From Candidatus Poribacteria bacterium (GTDB lineage Bacteria; Poribacteria; WGA-4E; WGA-3G), in NCBI GenBank assembly GCA_003635315.1, contig PYJD01000031.1, forward strand, positions 93,958 to 157,957: DNA of 64,000 nt. Reading direction: 5' to 3'. Both the position numbers and the translations under genes were made by a program. This document shows, in pieces, positions 18,864 through 29,377 of this stretch (position 1 is its first letter; each line of letters opens with the position of its first letter). The notes beneath the pieces were generated by a model. The model worked only from the letters and a program-made list of their open reading frames with translations, did not search any database and was not told the origin of the DNA.

Positions 18864-21368
18864 TCATTTTACAATTACCATTTGTCGTGTGGCACTAAAT
18901 TGTCCTGCAGTAAATTCGTATAAATATAAACCACTTGCCACAGGTTCACCCAGTTCATTCTTACCATCCCAATATGCTGCGTGTGAACGAGAATTGTATA
19001 GTCCTGGTTGCCTATGTCCTAATGCTATATTCCGAATCAATTGTCCATTAGATGCATATATACGGATTGTAACATCTGATGGTTCAGATAGTTGGTACGG
19101 TATCCACGTTTCAGGATTGAAGGGGTTGGGGTAATTTGGAAGTACTGTGGTTTTTTCAGGATAGATACGTTTTAAGAGTTGTTCAAGGAAGTATATTCCC
19201 TTTTGTAACACTGGGTCTGTAATGTTTTGTGTTTGCTCTTGTGTCAACCACTCCTTGACCGAACCTATATTTAGATAATTGGTATATGAGCCATCTGGTG
19301 GAGCAGCAGCATCCCCATTAATTTCTGCTGCAACCAAGATAAGATCCGTAATATCAACAACACCATCTTCATTGACATCAGCTGCATTCGGACCTGTTTT
19401 ATTAAAGTTTGTAGCAACTACAATCAAATCCTTAATGTCAACAATGCCATCCCGATTTATATCAACTGTTGATGACTTGGGTTGAATTATGTCTTCAAAA
19501 TCCCACAAATAGATCACTCCTCCATCACCGGCAGTTGCAACTGTGCTTCCATCTTTACTGATCCTAATTTGACCTAAGCCAGCCGGTATCCCAGTAAATT
19601 CATGTACTATTTCCGCTGTTCCAGGATCCCAGAATGATATAGTATCACCATCAAAATTATCTTGTGCAATTAGGAACTTTCCATTAGGACTATAAGCAAA
19701 GTCACCAATTCTGCTATATGGCTTGATGAGTTCTCTCTTAAGTGTTCCCGTTTCCACATCCCATAAAATCACAAAATTTGGTATACCTACGGCTGCAAGT
19801 GTGTTTCCATTAGGACTGAATGTCAATGACCTAATCCTATAAGAACTAAGATAGAATCTTCTTAACTTCTGTCTACTTGATATATCCCATAACAGTAATG
19901 AACCCCATCCTCCAGATGCCAACATTTGACCATCCGGACTAAATGCTAAATAACCTGTAGACTGGGTTGGTTCAGTTAAAGTGGCAATGTGATTTCCTGT
20001 CAGTGTATCCCATAGATTTACATTTCTATCTCTACCTCCTGTGGCAAGCATCTTTCCATCAGGACTGAATCTTACAACATGAATGTCTCCATTATGTCCC
20101 ATTAGTATCCGTTTAGTTTCTCCAGTTTCTACATCCCATAATCGAGCAGATCTATCATGAAAACTGCCACTACTTGCAATAGTTTTACCATCTGGACTTA
20201 TATCAATTGATTGAATATAATCTGTATGACCGATTAATGTATTTATTCTTTTCCCAGTTTCTGTATTCCAAAGGTGTAACTTGTTATCCCAACTACTTCC
20301 AACTAATAGATCTCCATTAGAACTCAGATCAATACTCCTGAATCCTGTTAAATGACCTGAAATCTTAGTAATGGTATCTAAAGTCGCAGCATTTCTGATG
20401 CGTATAGTTCCATCAAGACTACTACTTACTAAAAGGTTGCCATCTGGACTATATAGGACATTTTGTACTCTGTATGTATGGTCAAGGAGAGTTGTTTTGT
20501 ATGTTCCACTGCGCGCATCCCATAATACGACCGTTCCATCATAACCTCCACTCGTAAGCGTTCTCCCATCTGGACTAAAAGATACACTGTTAACAAGTTT
20601 TGTATGTCCAGAAAGTGAATGAACCAGTTCTCCTGTGTCAGTATTCCATAGACGAATGGTGTTATCTAACCAATCACTACCTCCAGCAAGTATACTTCCA
20701 TCAGGACTAAATGCTAAACTCTGGATACCTTCTTCATGTCCTATGATAGTCTTTTTTAATTTGAGGGTATCAACATCCCATAACATCACCTCATTTTCAT
20801 CTTCTGTGCAACTTGCAAGAGTTTTTCCGTCAGGACTAAATGTCACATCTATTACTCCATCCGAATGTTCAGTGAATATTTTTAAAGATCCACCACTTTT
20901 CACATCCCATAATATCACTGATTCGTCTAACCTCCCTCCACAACTGGCAAGTATACTCCCATCAGGACTAAATGCGACACCACGGATTTCATCTTGATGA
21001 CCCATAAATCTTCTTATGACTTTTCCTGTGGAGACATCCCATAGAGATAATTTCCCTTCCCAACTCCCAATTGCCATCGTCTTTCCGTCCGGACTGTAAG
21101 CTACACTCGCATCACCTTCTTTATGTTCAAATAACAAATTGAGTTCTTTTCCTGAATACACATCATAAATCCATGTTCCGATAGGTGTTGAAACTGCAAG
21201 TGTTTTGCTATTAGGAGAAAATGCAATATCTCCATATAACATACCTTTTCCAATTCTTAATTTTGCACGTTCCGGTAAATTCCATCTCATATACTCTTGT
21301 GCATTTAAAGTGAATGGTGATGCTATTATCATTAAAAAGATGAAGGAAAAATATCGTAATTTTTTCAT
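18864..21368 (-). CDS. Secreted WD40-dockerin protein, subtype A (array member 3)
   Basis: 834 residues with signal peptide FSFIFLMIIASPFTLNAQ and the array motif YMRWNLPERAKLRIGKGML. I count fourteen WD40 blades ending with YLWDFED at about residue 620. Dockerin loops are DINRDGIVDIKDL and DVNEDGVVDITDL with ATNFNKTG between. The C-terminal domain (NPFNPETWIPYQLSEPSDV, AAYWDGKNELGEPVASG, TRQMVIVK) resembles type IX sorting domains. The stop codon TGA overlaps the upper possible ATG of the next gene, so translation of the two is closely linked. WD40 propellers are protein-interaction scaffolds. Ligands here are unknown. Confidence 0.88.
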   Translation of the reverse strand: MKKLRYFSFIFLMIIASPFTLNAQEYMRWNLPERAKLRIGKGMLYGDIAFSPNSKTLAVSTPIGTWIYDVYSGKELNLLFEHKEGDASVAYSPDGKTMAIGSWEGKLSLWDVSTGKVIRRFMGHQDEIRGVAFSPDGSILASCGGRLDESVILWDVKSGGSLKIFTEHSDGVIDVTFSPDGKTLASCTEDENEVMLWDVDTLKLKKTIIGHEEGIQSLAFSPDGSILAGGSDWLDNTIRLWNTDTGELVHSLSGHTKLVNSVSFSPDGRTLTSGGYDGTVVLWDARSGTYKTTLLDHTYRVQNVLYSPDGNLLVSSSLDGTIRIRNAATLDTITKISGHLTGFRSIDLSSNGDLLVGSSWDNKLHLWNTETGKRINTLIGHTDYIQSIDISPDGKTIASSGSFHDRSARLWDVETGETKRILMGHNGDIHVVRFSPDGKMLATGGRDRNVNLWDTLTGNHIATLTEPTQSTGYLAFSPDGQMLASGGWGSLLLWDISSRQKLRRFYLSSYRIRSLTFSPNGNTLAAVGIPNFVILWDVETGTLKRELIKPYSRIGDFAYSPNGKFLIAQDNFDGDTISFWDPGTAEIVHEFTGIPAGLGQIRISKDGSTVATAGDGGVIYLWDFEDIIQPKSSTVDINRDGIVDIKDLIVVATNFNKTGPNAADVNEDGVVDITDLILVAAEINGDAAAPPDGSYTNYLNIGSVKEWLTQEQTQNITDPVLQKGIYFLEQLLKRIYPEKTTVLPNYPNPFNPETWIPYQLSEPSDVTIRIYASNGQLIRNIALGHRQPGLYNSRSHAAYWDGKNELGEPVASGLYLYEFTAGQFSATRQMVIVK

Positions 21369-21429
21369 AATATGCCTTAAAAATAGTATATATGTAAGGT
21401 GATATTGTTCTAATAAATATTGTGTTAAG

Positions 21430-23985
21430 CTACTTGATAATTAACATCCGTCGGGTTGCAGTATATTCTCCTGCAGACATAGTACATAAATAAACACCAC
21501 TTGCAACAGGTTCGCCTGCTTGATTCTTTCCATCCCAATATATTGCTACGTCTCTATTAATATACTTGCCAGCAGGTCTATACCCTAAGTCTATATGTCT
21601 TACTAAATGTCCATTGGATGTATAGATCTGTATGGAAACATCCGTCGGTTTAGCCAGTTGGAATGGAATCCACGTTTCTGGATTGAAGGGATTAGGATAA
21701 TTTGGTAAAAGAACTGTCTCTTTTGGTGTTAGAAGTGCTAAAAGTTGTTCAAGTACAGCAATTCCCCTTCGGTATTTGTCTGACACATTATTGGTATTTT
21801 GTGCTTGATTTAACCACGTTTTAACTGTTTCAATAGCCAAGGGATAGTTAGATTTAGAAGTTCCAATTGGTGCACTATCCGTGTTCATAATTGCACCTGC
21901 CACCAGCACAATATCTGTAACATCCACAACTCCATCGTTGTTAACATCTGCAATATTCTCTGCTCCAATTTTGCCAAATTGTGATGCTACATAGATTAGG
22001 TCTTGAATATCCACAACACCATCACTATTAACATCTTCAGGAATTATCGTTATCTCTTCTATACCGTTTATAGAGGTCCAATCCCAAACTAATGCTGTTC
22101 CATCTGTGCTCACACTCACAAAGTTGCGTCCATCACTGGTGAAAGAAATTCCATCAATTCTTGAGTAATGACCATAGAGGGGAGGAAGTGGATCACCAGT
22201 AAAGACATCCCATAGACGAATAAAGTTGTCCGTAACCCCAACACTTGCCAGGGTCTCTCCATCAGGACTAAAAGCTACACTTGTAACCCAACTGGAATGT
22301 CCGAATAATTGTCTAATTTGTTTGCCAGTGTTAACATCCCATAAAATCACAGTATTGTCTTTACTCCCACTGGCAACGATATTTCCTTTCTGATTATAGG
22401 CAACAGAATTGACATGATCAGTATGTCCTTTGAATGTAGTAATTAATTCCTCATTTTCAACATCCCAAAATCCTACGGTATTATCTCGACTTCCGCTTAC
22501 CAGATAACGACAATCAGGACTGAAGGCAATAGAATAAATACCATCACTATGTCCAACAAGTGTTCCTTTGAGAGTACGACCTGAATACCATAATTGCACG
22601 GTACCGTCACTACTTCCGCTTGCCAGATATCTACCATCTGGACTATAGACAATTGATGCGATACCATAACCTGATGCTCCATTACCTAAATAACCTTTGA
22701 GAGTTGCAATGGGAACTCTTTGATTATGATTCCATAAACGGATAGACCATCCAATATCACATGCAAGTGTCTGACCATCAGGACTAAACGCCATAGCCCG
22801 GTTAAATTCATCAAACTCATAGAGTGTTGTCTTATATTCCCCAGTGGAAATATCCCATAAATGAATAACGTCTCGACCACCTGTAGCCACTATACGATTA
22901 TTAGGTGAAATTGCTAGTCCATATAGATAAGAAGTATGTCCTGGTATTGACATTTTCCTTGCACCTGTCATTACATCCCATAAAAATAATTCTTCGTGTC
23001 CTCCACTTACTAATGTTCGACCATCAGGACTGAATGCGAATGTGGAAATGTATTTCGTATGCAATGTCAGTTCAAATAGTTTCTCCTCAGATTGAAAATC
23101 CCATAAGGATAGATTCCTTTTATCGGCATTGGCAATTAATCTACCATCTGAACTGAAAGTAGCATTAGTGGTAATAGGTATAGATGCTTCTCCAAGATAA
23201 TTGCCAGTTTCTATATCCCATTTATATATCTTACTTCTATTATTTCCTATATTATTACTGACCGTTGCAAAAGTGTTACTATTGGGATGGAAATGGATTT
23301 GTGTAACCCCATTAGTGTGTTTTCTAAGTGTATACCTATTTTCTCCTGTTGTTATATCCCATATACGTACAGAACAATCCCAACTCCCGGTTACGAGTGT
23401 TTTTCCATCTGTATTAAAAACCATTGATGTAATAGTCCTTATGTGTCCTTTGAATGTGGTTATCTGTACTCCTGTGTTAACATCCCATAAAGTGATTGAA
23501 TAGTCTGAATTTGCAGTTACAATTGTATTTCTATCCGGACTTAAAATTACAGAAGTAATAGAATTACCATATGGTGGAATACTCTTCACTATTTTCCCTG
23601 TTGTAGTGTCAATTATATGGATATATTGAAATTCATCAAAATAGGAGAGTGTACTACCATCAGGACTGAATTCTATCAAATTTATCTTTGAATGCACATC
23701 AGAGAACAGTTTTAATGTCTTACCTGTATGAGCATCATAAATCCATATACCGATAGAACTTTTAACAGCAATATACTCTCCATTAGGGGAATATAAAACC
23801 TTTTGTATTATCCCTTTACCTAAACGATATTTAGCTTTATCAGGTAAATTCCATTGAGAAAACTCTTCTCCGACAACACTTGCTGTATTCAAGGAGGTTA
23901 TCATTAGAAGAATAATGAAGGTATGGATTCCAACAGAACCACTGAAAAGTTCTCTTAGGATAATCATTCTATTTAAAGTTTTCAT
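21430..23985 (-). CDS. Secreted WD40-dockerin protein, subtype B (array member 4)
   Basis: 851 residues from ATG 23985, which has ATAGG ten bases upstream. An in-frame ATG at 24003 has none. The N-terminus carries an unusually long leader (RELFSGSVGIHTFIILLMIT) before FSQWNLPDKAKYRLGKGII. WD40 repeats include the subtype B blade LWYSGRTLKGTLVGHSDG, preceded by GASGYGIASIVYSPDGRYL. Dockerin loops DVNSDGVVDIQDL and DVNNDGVVDVTDI have VASQFG between. The C-terminal domain reads NPFNPETWIPFQLAKPTDV, IYWDGKNQAGEPVASG, TRRMLIIK. The preceding 316-base gap holds a repeat element, so this gene may have its own promoter. Confidence 0.87.
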   Translation of the reverse strand: MKTLNRMIILRELFSGSVGIHTFIILLMITSLNTASVVGEEFSQWNLPDKAKYRLGKGIIQKVLYSPNGEYIAVKSSIGIWIYDAHTGKTLKLFSDVHSKINLIEFSPDGSTLSYFDEFQYIHIIDTTTGKIVKSIPPYGNSITSVILSPDRNTIVTANSDYSITLWDVNTGVQITTFKGHIRTITSMVFNTDGKTLVTGSWDCSVRIWDITTGENRYTLRKHTNGVTQIHFHPNSNTFATVSNNIGNNRSKIYKWDIETGNYLGEASIPITTNATFSSDGRLIANADKRNLSLWDFQSEEKLFELTLHTKYISTFAFSPDGRTLVSGGHEELFLWDVMTGARKMSIPGHTSYLYGLAISPNNRIVATGGRDVIHLWDISTGEYKTTLYEFDEFNRAMAFSPDGQTLACDIGWSIRLWNHNQRVPIATLKGYLGNGASGYGIASIVYSPDGRYLASGSSDGTVQLWYSGRTLKGTLVGHSDGIYSIAFSPDCRYLVSGSRDNTVGFWDVENEELITTFKGHTDHVNSVAYNQKGNIVASGSKDNTVILWDVNTGKQIRQLFGHSSWVTSVAFSPDGETLASVGVTDNFIRLWDVFTGDPLPPLYGHYSRIDGISFTSDGRNFVSVSTDGTALVWDWTSINGIEEITIIPEDVNSDGVVDIQDLIYVASQFGKIGAENIADVNNDGVVDVTDIVLVAGAIMNTDSAPIGTSKSNYPLAIETVKTWLNQAQNTNNVSDKYRRGIAVLEQLLALLTPKETVLLPNYPNPFNPETWIPFQLAKPTDVSIQIYTSNGHLVRHIDLGYRPAGKYINRDVAIYWDGKNQAGEPVASGVYLCTMSAGEYTATRRMLIIK

Positions 23986-24037
23986 AATTAAACCTATAAA
24001 CATATCATATTGAAGAATTGATAGAAAATGCTGATTC

Positions 24038-24200
24038 TAATACCATTTCTAATTGCCTAAGTATCATTCCGATACTTGAGTTTCTTTGTAGGAGCGACCT
24101 TCTGGTCGCGACCAAAGGTCGCTCCTACAGAAGAGAGTGTTGTATTCGGACAACCGATTTATGAAATAATGTCCTATCATTATTTAGAAATGGTATAACT
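24038..24200. repeat. Inverted-repeat-bounded element with REP-like double palindrome
   Basis: Bounded by AATACCATTTCTAA (from 24039) and its near-complement TTAGAAATGGTATA (24184-24197). Inside, GTAGGAGCGACCTT (24088-24101) pairs perfectly with AAGGTCGCTCCTAC (24115-24128), and the 13-base loop contains the palindrome TGGTCGCGACCA. GTAG followed by a GC-rich hairpin is the form of REP sequences (as in Pseudomonas), and two in inverted order form a BIME-like unit. The rest of the 24004-24319 gap has another inverted pair, CAATGCAC...GTGCATTG (about 24260-24309), and no gene. Confidence 0.8.
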
Positions 24201-24319
24201 ATATTTAGTGTTACAACAGCAATTTTAATGCCAAATAATTGATGTGAATTAGTTTGATTCAATGCACAGAATCGTGCATTATGAATTAGAGCGTACGATA
24301 TTGTGCATTGATCCGTTGT

Positions 24320-26860
24320 TTACTTCTGTATAGTCATTTTTCGTGTGGATCTATATTCGTTTGCTGTCAATGTATAATAATATAGACCACTTGCAACAGG
24401 TTCACCCAGTTCATTTTTTCCATCCCAATATGCTGCGCGGGTACGAGTATGGTATAGTCCTGGTTGCTGATGTCCCAATGCTATATTCCGAACTAATTTG
24501 CCATTAGATGCATAAATACGGATAGTTACATCTGATGGTTCAGATAGTTGATACGGTATCCACGTTTCAGGATTAAACGGATTAGGGTAGTTTGGTAGGA
24601 GAGTTGTCATTTTAGGCGTAAATAGTTTCAGGAGTTGTTCAAGGTAGGAGATACCATTTTGTGTAATTGGATCCCTATTATTTAATATTTGTGCTTCTGT
24701 AATCCACTGTTGAATAGATTCAGCATTTAGATTTGGCATTGTTATCAGTATGGATGGTGCAGCATTTCCGACATTAATTGCTGCAGCAACTGCAATTAGA
24801 TCTGCAATATTTACAACACCATCCCCATTGACATCTGCCCTATTTTCACCAATTTTTCCGAAATTTGCTGCTACCAGTACTAAGTCGTTGTAATCTACAA
24901 CCCCATCCCTATTAATATCTGCTATATGGGTAGGTGGTTCAATTGCAAATGGGAAATTCCACAAGTAAATTACACCTCCATTACCAGTTGTTGCGAGTGT
25001 ATTCCCATCAGGACTAAATGTGAGTTGATATACCTGATCAGGATTACTGGTGATAGTATATTTATGCTCATTATTTTCAAGATCCCAGAACCGAATTGTA
25101 TTGTCATTGGGAAAACCTGCAGTGGCAAGTGTCTTGCCATCCACACTAAAAGCCGTAATTATGTACCTACCTTTATTTTCTGTTTGTATGGTTTCATATA
25201 AACCAGTCGAAATATTCAACAGATATACTTCTGGATTCCCTCCCGATACTGCAAGTGTACGACCATCAGGACTGTATACTCCATAGGCATATCCCAGTGG
25301 TATACCGGTATATGTTGGAATTTGCTGCATGGTATTTAGGTCCCAGAACTGGATTCCTAACCTTCCCCAAGTAATGAATGTATTCCCATCAGGACTAAAA
25401 GTAATGCTCCCCATAGGATTCTTATTATCACCCCCAAGTGTCCAAAGAGGATTTCCTGTTTTTACATCCCAAAGAATACTATCCCCTGCACTTGAACTTG
25501 TAAGGATACTTCCATCCATGCTAAATGAAAGATTATAGATATCAGAATAATGACCAATCAATGTTCTCTTTATTTCTCCACTAACAACATCCCATAGTTT
25601 TATTGAAAAGTCATCAGAGTACCAACCAACTATCGTAGATCCATAATCTCCTCCACTCGCTATGGTTTGACCGTCAGGACTAAACACTACGCTGCTTACA
25701 GGAGAATTATGTCCCAAGAATGTATTTAGGTTTATTCCAGTTGCAACATCCCATAATCGAACTGTTCTATCTTTACTACCACTTACGATTGTCTTTCCAT
25801 CCGGACTGAAATCGAATTCATTGATTCGATTATAATGTCCTGTTATTTTGTATTTCTTTTGATAGTTTTTAGCATCCCACAATACTATTGTTCCATCCAT
25901 ACTCCCTGTTGCAAGCGTGTTGCCATCAGGACTAAATGCGACACTCACAACATCATCAGTATGTTCTACGAATGTCTCCAGATAACTTCCGTTATTTACA
26001 TCCCACAAACAGATAGTTCTATCCAAACTACCACTTACAAGATTCTCACCATCAGGAGTAAAAGCGATACTTCCAATACCACCAATGTGTCCGATAAGTG
26101 TCTCTCGTAGTGAAGTAGATGTAACATCCCACAATTTTATCTTGGCGTCCCATCTACCTCTACTAATTCCTAATGTATTTCCATTGGGACTGAATACAAC
26201 ATTCACCTCCGAAGCAAGAGTTCCAGAATTATAGGTTGACTTAAGTTCACCGGTATTGACATCCCATAATTTCACAGTATCTATATCTTCATCTTCACCA
26301 CCTGAAGCCAAGGTCATACCATCAGGACTGAATGCAATATTATAGACATCATCTGAATGTCCTAACAATTTGTTTATTAGCCTACCTGTAACACTATCCC
26401 ACAACTTAATCGACTCATCCTTGTAATTCCCACAAGTTGCTATAAGTTTGCCATCAGGACTGATTGTAAGATCCGAAATGTCATCCGTATGTGCAGATAT
26501 AGTTAGTTTTAGTTTTCCTGAATCTACATCCCATAAATAAAATTCGGAAGCACTACTCCCCACGAGTGTCTTGTTATCTGGTGAATATGCAATTGAACCT
26601 ATAAATCCCATATTATTAGTAAGTAGGTTCAATTCCTCACCTGTACGAATATTATATATCCAGATCCCAATAGAACTTGGTACAGCGAGGTGTGAACTGT
26701 CAGGAGAAAACACTATATTCCCTGTTATATAACCTTTTCCGATTCGTTTCTTTGCACCATCCGGAAGTCCCCATAGTGTATAATCCTGTGAGAATGCATT
26801 TGATAGGAAAGGCAATGAAATAATAAAGAGGGTGGCAATCAAAAGTCGTCGTATATTCAG
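24320..26860 (-). CDS. Secreted WD40-dockerin protein, subtype A (array member 5), likely CTG start
   Basis: About 846 residues. No ATG begins this gene. An in-frame TTG at 26842 lies 25 bases from any ribosome site, whereas CTG at 26860 sits seven bases after AGGAGA and would give a good signal peptide (NIRRLLIATLFIISLPFLS). Mature motif YTLWGLPDGAKKRIGKGYI, WD40 blades, dockerin loops DINRDGVVDYNDL and DVNGDGVVNIADL with AANFGKIG between, and a C-terminal domain NPFNPETWIPYQLSEPSDV, AAYWDGKNELGEPVASG, TRKMTIQK. The AGGAGA site overlaps the stop of the upstream gene, so coupling is likely. CTG may be real or a mutated or miscalled ATG. Confidence 0.85.
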   Translation of the reverse strand: MNIRRLLIATLFIISLPFLSNAFSQDYTLWGLPDGAKKRIGKGYITGNIVFSPDSSHLAVPSSIGIWIYNIRTGEELNLLTNNMGFIGSIAYSPDNKTLVGSSASEFYLWDVDSGKLKLTISAHTDDISDLTISPDGKLIATCGNYKDESIKLWDSVTGRLINKLLGHSDDVYNIAFSPDGMTLASGGEDEDIDTVKLWDVNTGELKSTYNSGTLASEVNVVFSPNGNTLGISRGRWDAKIKLWDVTSTSLRETLIGHIGGIGSIAFTPDGENLVSGSLDRTICLWDVNNGSYLETFVEHTDDVVSVAFSPDGNTLATGSMDGTIVLWDAKNYQKKYKITGHYNRINEFDFSPDGKTIVSGSKDRTVRLWDVATGINLNTFLGHNSPVSSVVFSPDGQTIASGGDYGSTIVGWYSDDFSIKLWDVVSGEIKRTLIGHYSDIYNLSFSMDGSILTSSSAGDSILWDVKTGNPLWTLGGDNKNPMGSITFSPDGNTFITWGRLGIQFWDLNTMQQIPTYTGIPLGYAYGVYSPDGRTLAVSGGNPEVYLLNISTGLYETIQTENKGRYIITAFSVDGKTLATAGFPNDNTIRFWDLENNEHKYTITSNPDQVYQLTFSPDGNTLATTGNGGVIYLWNFPFAIEPPTHIADINRDGVVDYNDLVLVAANFGKIGENRADVNGDGVVNIADLIAVAAAINVGNAAPSILITMPNLNAESIQQWITEAQILNNRDPITQNGISYLEQLLKLFTPKMTTLLPNYPNPFNPETWIPYQLSEPSDVTIRIYASNGKLVRNIALGHQQPGLYHTRTRAAYWDGKNELGEPVASGLYYYTLTANEYRSTRKMTIQK

Positions 26861-26871
26861 GGGAAGATCTC

Positions 26872-29367
26872 CTATTTTCGTATTACCATGCGTTTTGTTG
26901 CCATGTATTTCCCAGCAGAAAAACTATAAAAATAAACGCCACTTGCAACAGGTTCGCCGTTTTGGTTTTTCCCATCCCAATAGGCTGCACGACTTTGGTC
27001 ATGATAAATCCCGGCAGGTTTATACCCCAATTCCAGAGTGCGAATCAATACTCCATTGGCTGAGAAAATAGTAATTTTTGCATTTGTTGTAGTTGCCAAC
27101 TGATATGGGATCCATGTTTCTGGATTGAAAGGATTAGGATAGTTTGTCAATAGAAGCGTCTGATTAGGTGTTAGGTGAACCAGAAGCTGCTTGAGGTAAT
27201 TCAGACCTTGATGAGAGTCTGTGGTAGTAAGAAATAATTGTGTTGCTTGATTGATCCAGTCTTGTACTTTTTCGTGGGTAAGAAAACCTTGTGCTTGTGT
27301 TAGCTTTAATGGTGCAGCATTCTTATTTGTAATAGCAGCAGCAACTAACAAAATATCCGCGATGTTAACAACACCATCCTTGTTAATATCCGCTTGATTT
27401 TCTATATCTGAATTCCCAAATTGAGATGCAACATAAATGAGATCTTGCACATCCACAACTCCATCCCTATTTACATCTTCTGAAAGGATAACTGGTTGGC
27501 TTTCTTCACCTATTATTGCCTTATAATCCCATATCAATATCTCTCCATCCCAATTTGCTGTAACAAATGTATTCCCATCCGGACTGAAATATAAAAGGCG
27601 TGGACCTAACCTATGTCCATTTAGTATCTTTTGTTCACCCGTTGCTACATCCCAGAGTCTAATTGTCGGATCATCTGCTCCAGCACAACTAACAAGTGTT
27701 TTTCCGTCATGACTGAAAGCAAGGCTTTGAATTCCCTGAGTATGTCCGGTCAACATGGAAATTGGTAGTCCGGTGATGGTATCCCAAAGAATAATGGTTG
27801 CATCATCACTTCCACTGGCAATTATACTTCCATCATGATTAATGGCGACATAGTTTACATTATCTGTATGTCCCTTACATGTATGTATTTCAGTTGCTGC
27901 GTTAACATCCCATAGACGGACTGTGTTATCTTTACTCCCACTGGCAAGCATGGTTGTATCTTGACTGAATGCTATGGATGTCACCTCATCTGTATGTCCT
28001 CTTAATGTTGTAGCAAATGTACGCCCTTGATAAAATAGATGTATATTCCTGTTTCTATTTCCTGCCGCAAGGTATTGACCATCGGTACTATATACAATTG
28101 ATGTATACCCTCTTAGAGTAGTATTGGGTTGTAGCGTTTCATCAATACCAAATAGTGTACTTAAAAAAACATAATTTGATAAATCCCATAAAACTATAAG
28201 AGAATCAATACATGCGAGGGTTGAACCGTCCGGACTAAAAGCTAAATCCCTATATATTGAATGATGTCCTGCAAAGATCAGTGCCTTATTTTGACCATTA
28301 TTTAAACTCCAGAAGTATATTTTTTCACGATTAGAAGTAGCCAGTGTATTTCCATCTGGACTGATCGCCATTCCCCATACCCCTACATGACCATCAATTG
28401 ATACCAACCGTCTCTTACTTTCTGTGTCCCATATAAATAATTCTTCAGCACCACTGCTTGCGAGGGTTGAACCATCCGGACTAAAAGCAATTCTACCAAC
28501 ACCTCTAATATGACCTCCAAGTTTAGCAATGTATGCTCCGGTAATTGCATTATATAAGTGTAGACCTTCATATCCCCCGACTGCTATGGTTTTTCCATCT
28601 GGACTTACCGCGATGGAGCGAAGTGCGACAGTATCAATCTCCTTTCTTAATTCTCCGGATTCGATATCCCATAATTTGACATTACCATTATCACTGCCAC
28701 TAATCAGTGTCTTATCATCTGGTGTAATAATTAAATTTCCAATCCCATGAGTGTATTTTGATAAAGTAGCTTTTTCAATTCCTGTAGCTACATCCCACAA
28801 TCTTAGGGTGCGACCCGAATCTACACTTGCAATCGTCTGACCATCGGAACTAAAAGCAATCGTCCTGAACCAACTATCATTTACCTTAAGCATTTTCATC
28901 TGTTTGCCAGTGGTTATATCCCATAAATAAACATAATCACTGTACATACCAGAAAGTATTTTTCTATCTGGACTGAATATCACTTGACGAATCCCCTCTG
29001 TATCCCCCATCAAAGACACATTTAATTCGTGATTCTCCAAGTCACGCACATGGAGCGTATTCGATGAATCTAAAATAACATAAGCATTTGAATATGGACT
29101 CACGTCAAGAATCTGGGAAGTACTTTCCGATTTAAGGTTAAGTTCAGTCCCGGTACTGACATCATAAATCCAAAGTCCTATACCTGTTTGAACGATCAAA
29201 CGTCTACCATCAGGTGAGAATGTGACATCTTTCACGGTCCCTTTCCCGATACGCGATATAGCACCATCGGGTAAATCCCATTGATGATAATTCTGAGCGA
29301 TTCCGTTGTGCAGAAACAGAATTGAAATGAGGAACAGAGATAATATGTTAAAATGAAACACCTTCAT
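26872..29367 (-). CDS. Secreted WD40-dockerin protein, subtype B (array member 6)
   Basis: 831 residues with signal peptide FNILSLFLISILFLHNGIAQ, mature motif YHQWDLPDGAISRIGKGTV, WD40 repeats including the subtype B blade LFYQGRTFATTLRGHTDE, dockerin loops DVNRDGVVDVQDL and DINKDGVVNIADI with VASQFG between, and a C-terminal domain with LTNYPNPFNPETWIPYQL, AAYWDGKNQNGEPVASG and TKRMVIRK. The ATG is preceded by AGGAGACATCAG. It starts 10 bases after the stop of the upstream subtype A gene, so the two are almost certainly one transcript. Its first blades differ from siblings (FSPDRKILSGMYSDYVYLWD). Scaffold or surface role is inferred from the family. Confidence 0.88.
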   Translation of the reverse strand: MKVFHFNILSLFLISILFLHNGIAQNYHQWDLPDGAISRIGKGTVKDVTFSPDGRRLIVQTGIGLWIYDVSTGTELNLKSESTSQILDVSPYSNAYVILDSSNTLHVRDLENHELNVSLMGDTEGIRQVIFSPDRKILSGMYSDYVYLWDITTGKQMKMLKVNDSWFRTIAFSSDGQTIASVDSGRTLRLWDVATGIEKATLSKYTHGIGNLIITPDDKTLISGSDNGNVKLWDIESGELRKEIDTVALRSIAVSPDGKTIAVGGYEGLHLYNAITGAYIAKLGGHIRGVGRIAFSPDGSTLASSGAEELFIWDTESKRRLVSIDGHVGVWGMAISPDGNTLATSNREKIYFWSLNNGQNKALIFAGHHSIYRDLAFSPDGSTLACIDSLIVLWDLSNYVFLSTLFGIDETLQPNTTLRGYTSIVYSTDGQYLAAGNRNRNIHLFYQGRTFATTLRGHTDEVTSIAFSQDTTMLASGSKDNTVRLWDVNAATEIHTCKGHTDNVNYVAINHDGSIIASGSDDATIILWDTITGLPISMLTGHTQGIQSLAFSHDGKTLVSCAGADDPTIRLWDVATGEQKILNGHRLGPRLLYFSPDGNTFVTANWDGEILIWDYKAIIGEESQPVILSEDVNRDGVVDVQDLIYVASQFGNSDIENQADINKDGVVNIADILLVAAAITNKNAAPLKLTQAQGFLTHEKVQDWINQATQLFLTTTDSHQGLNYLKQLLVHLTPNQTLLLTNYPNPFNPETWIPYQLATTTNAKITIFSANGVLIRTLELGYKPAGIYHDQSRAAYWDGKNQNGEPVASGVYFYSFSAGKYMATKRMVIRK

Positions 29368-29377
29368 CTGATGTCTC

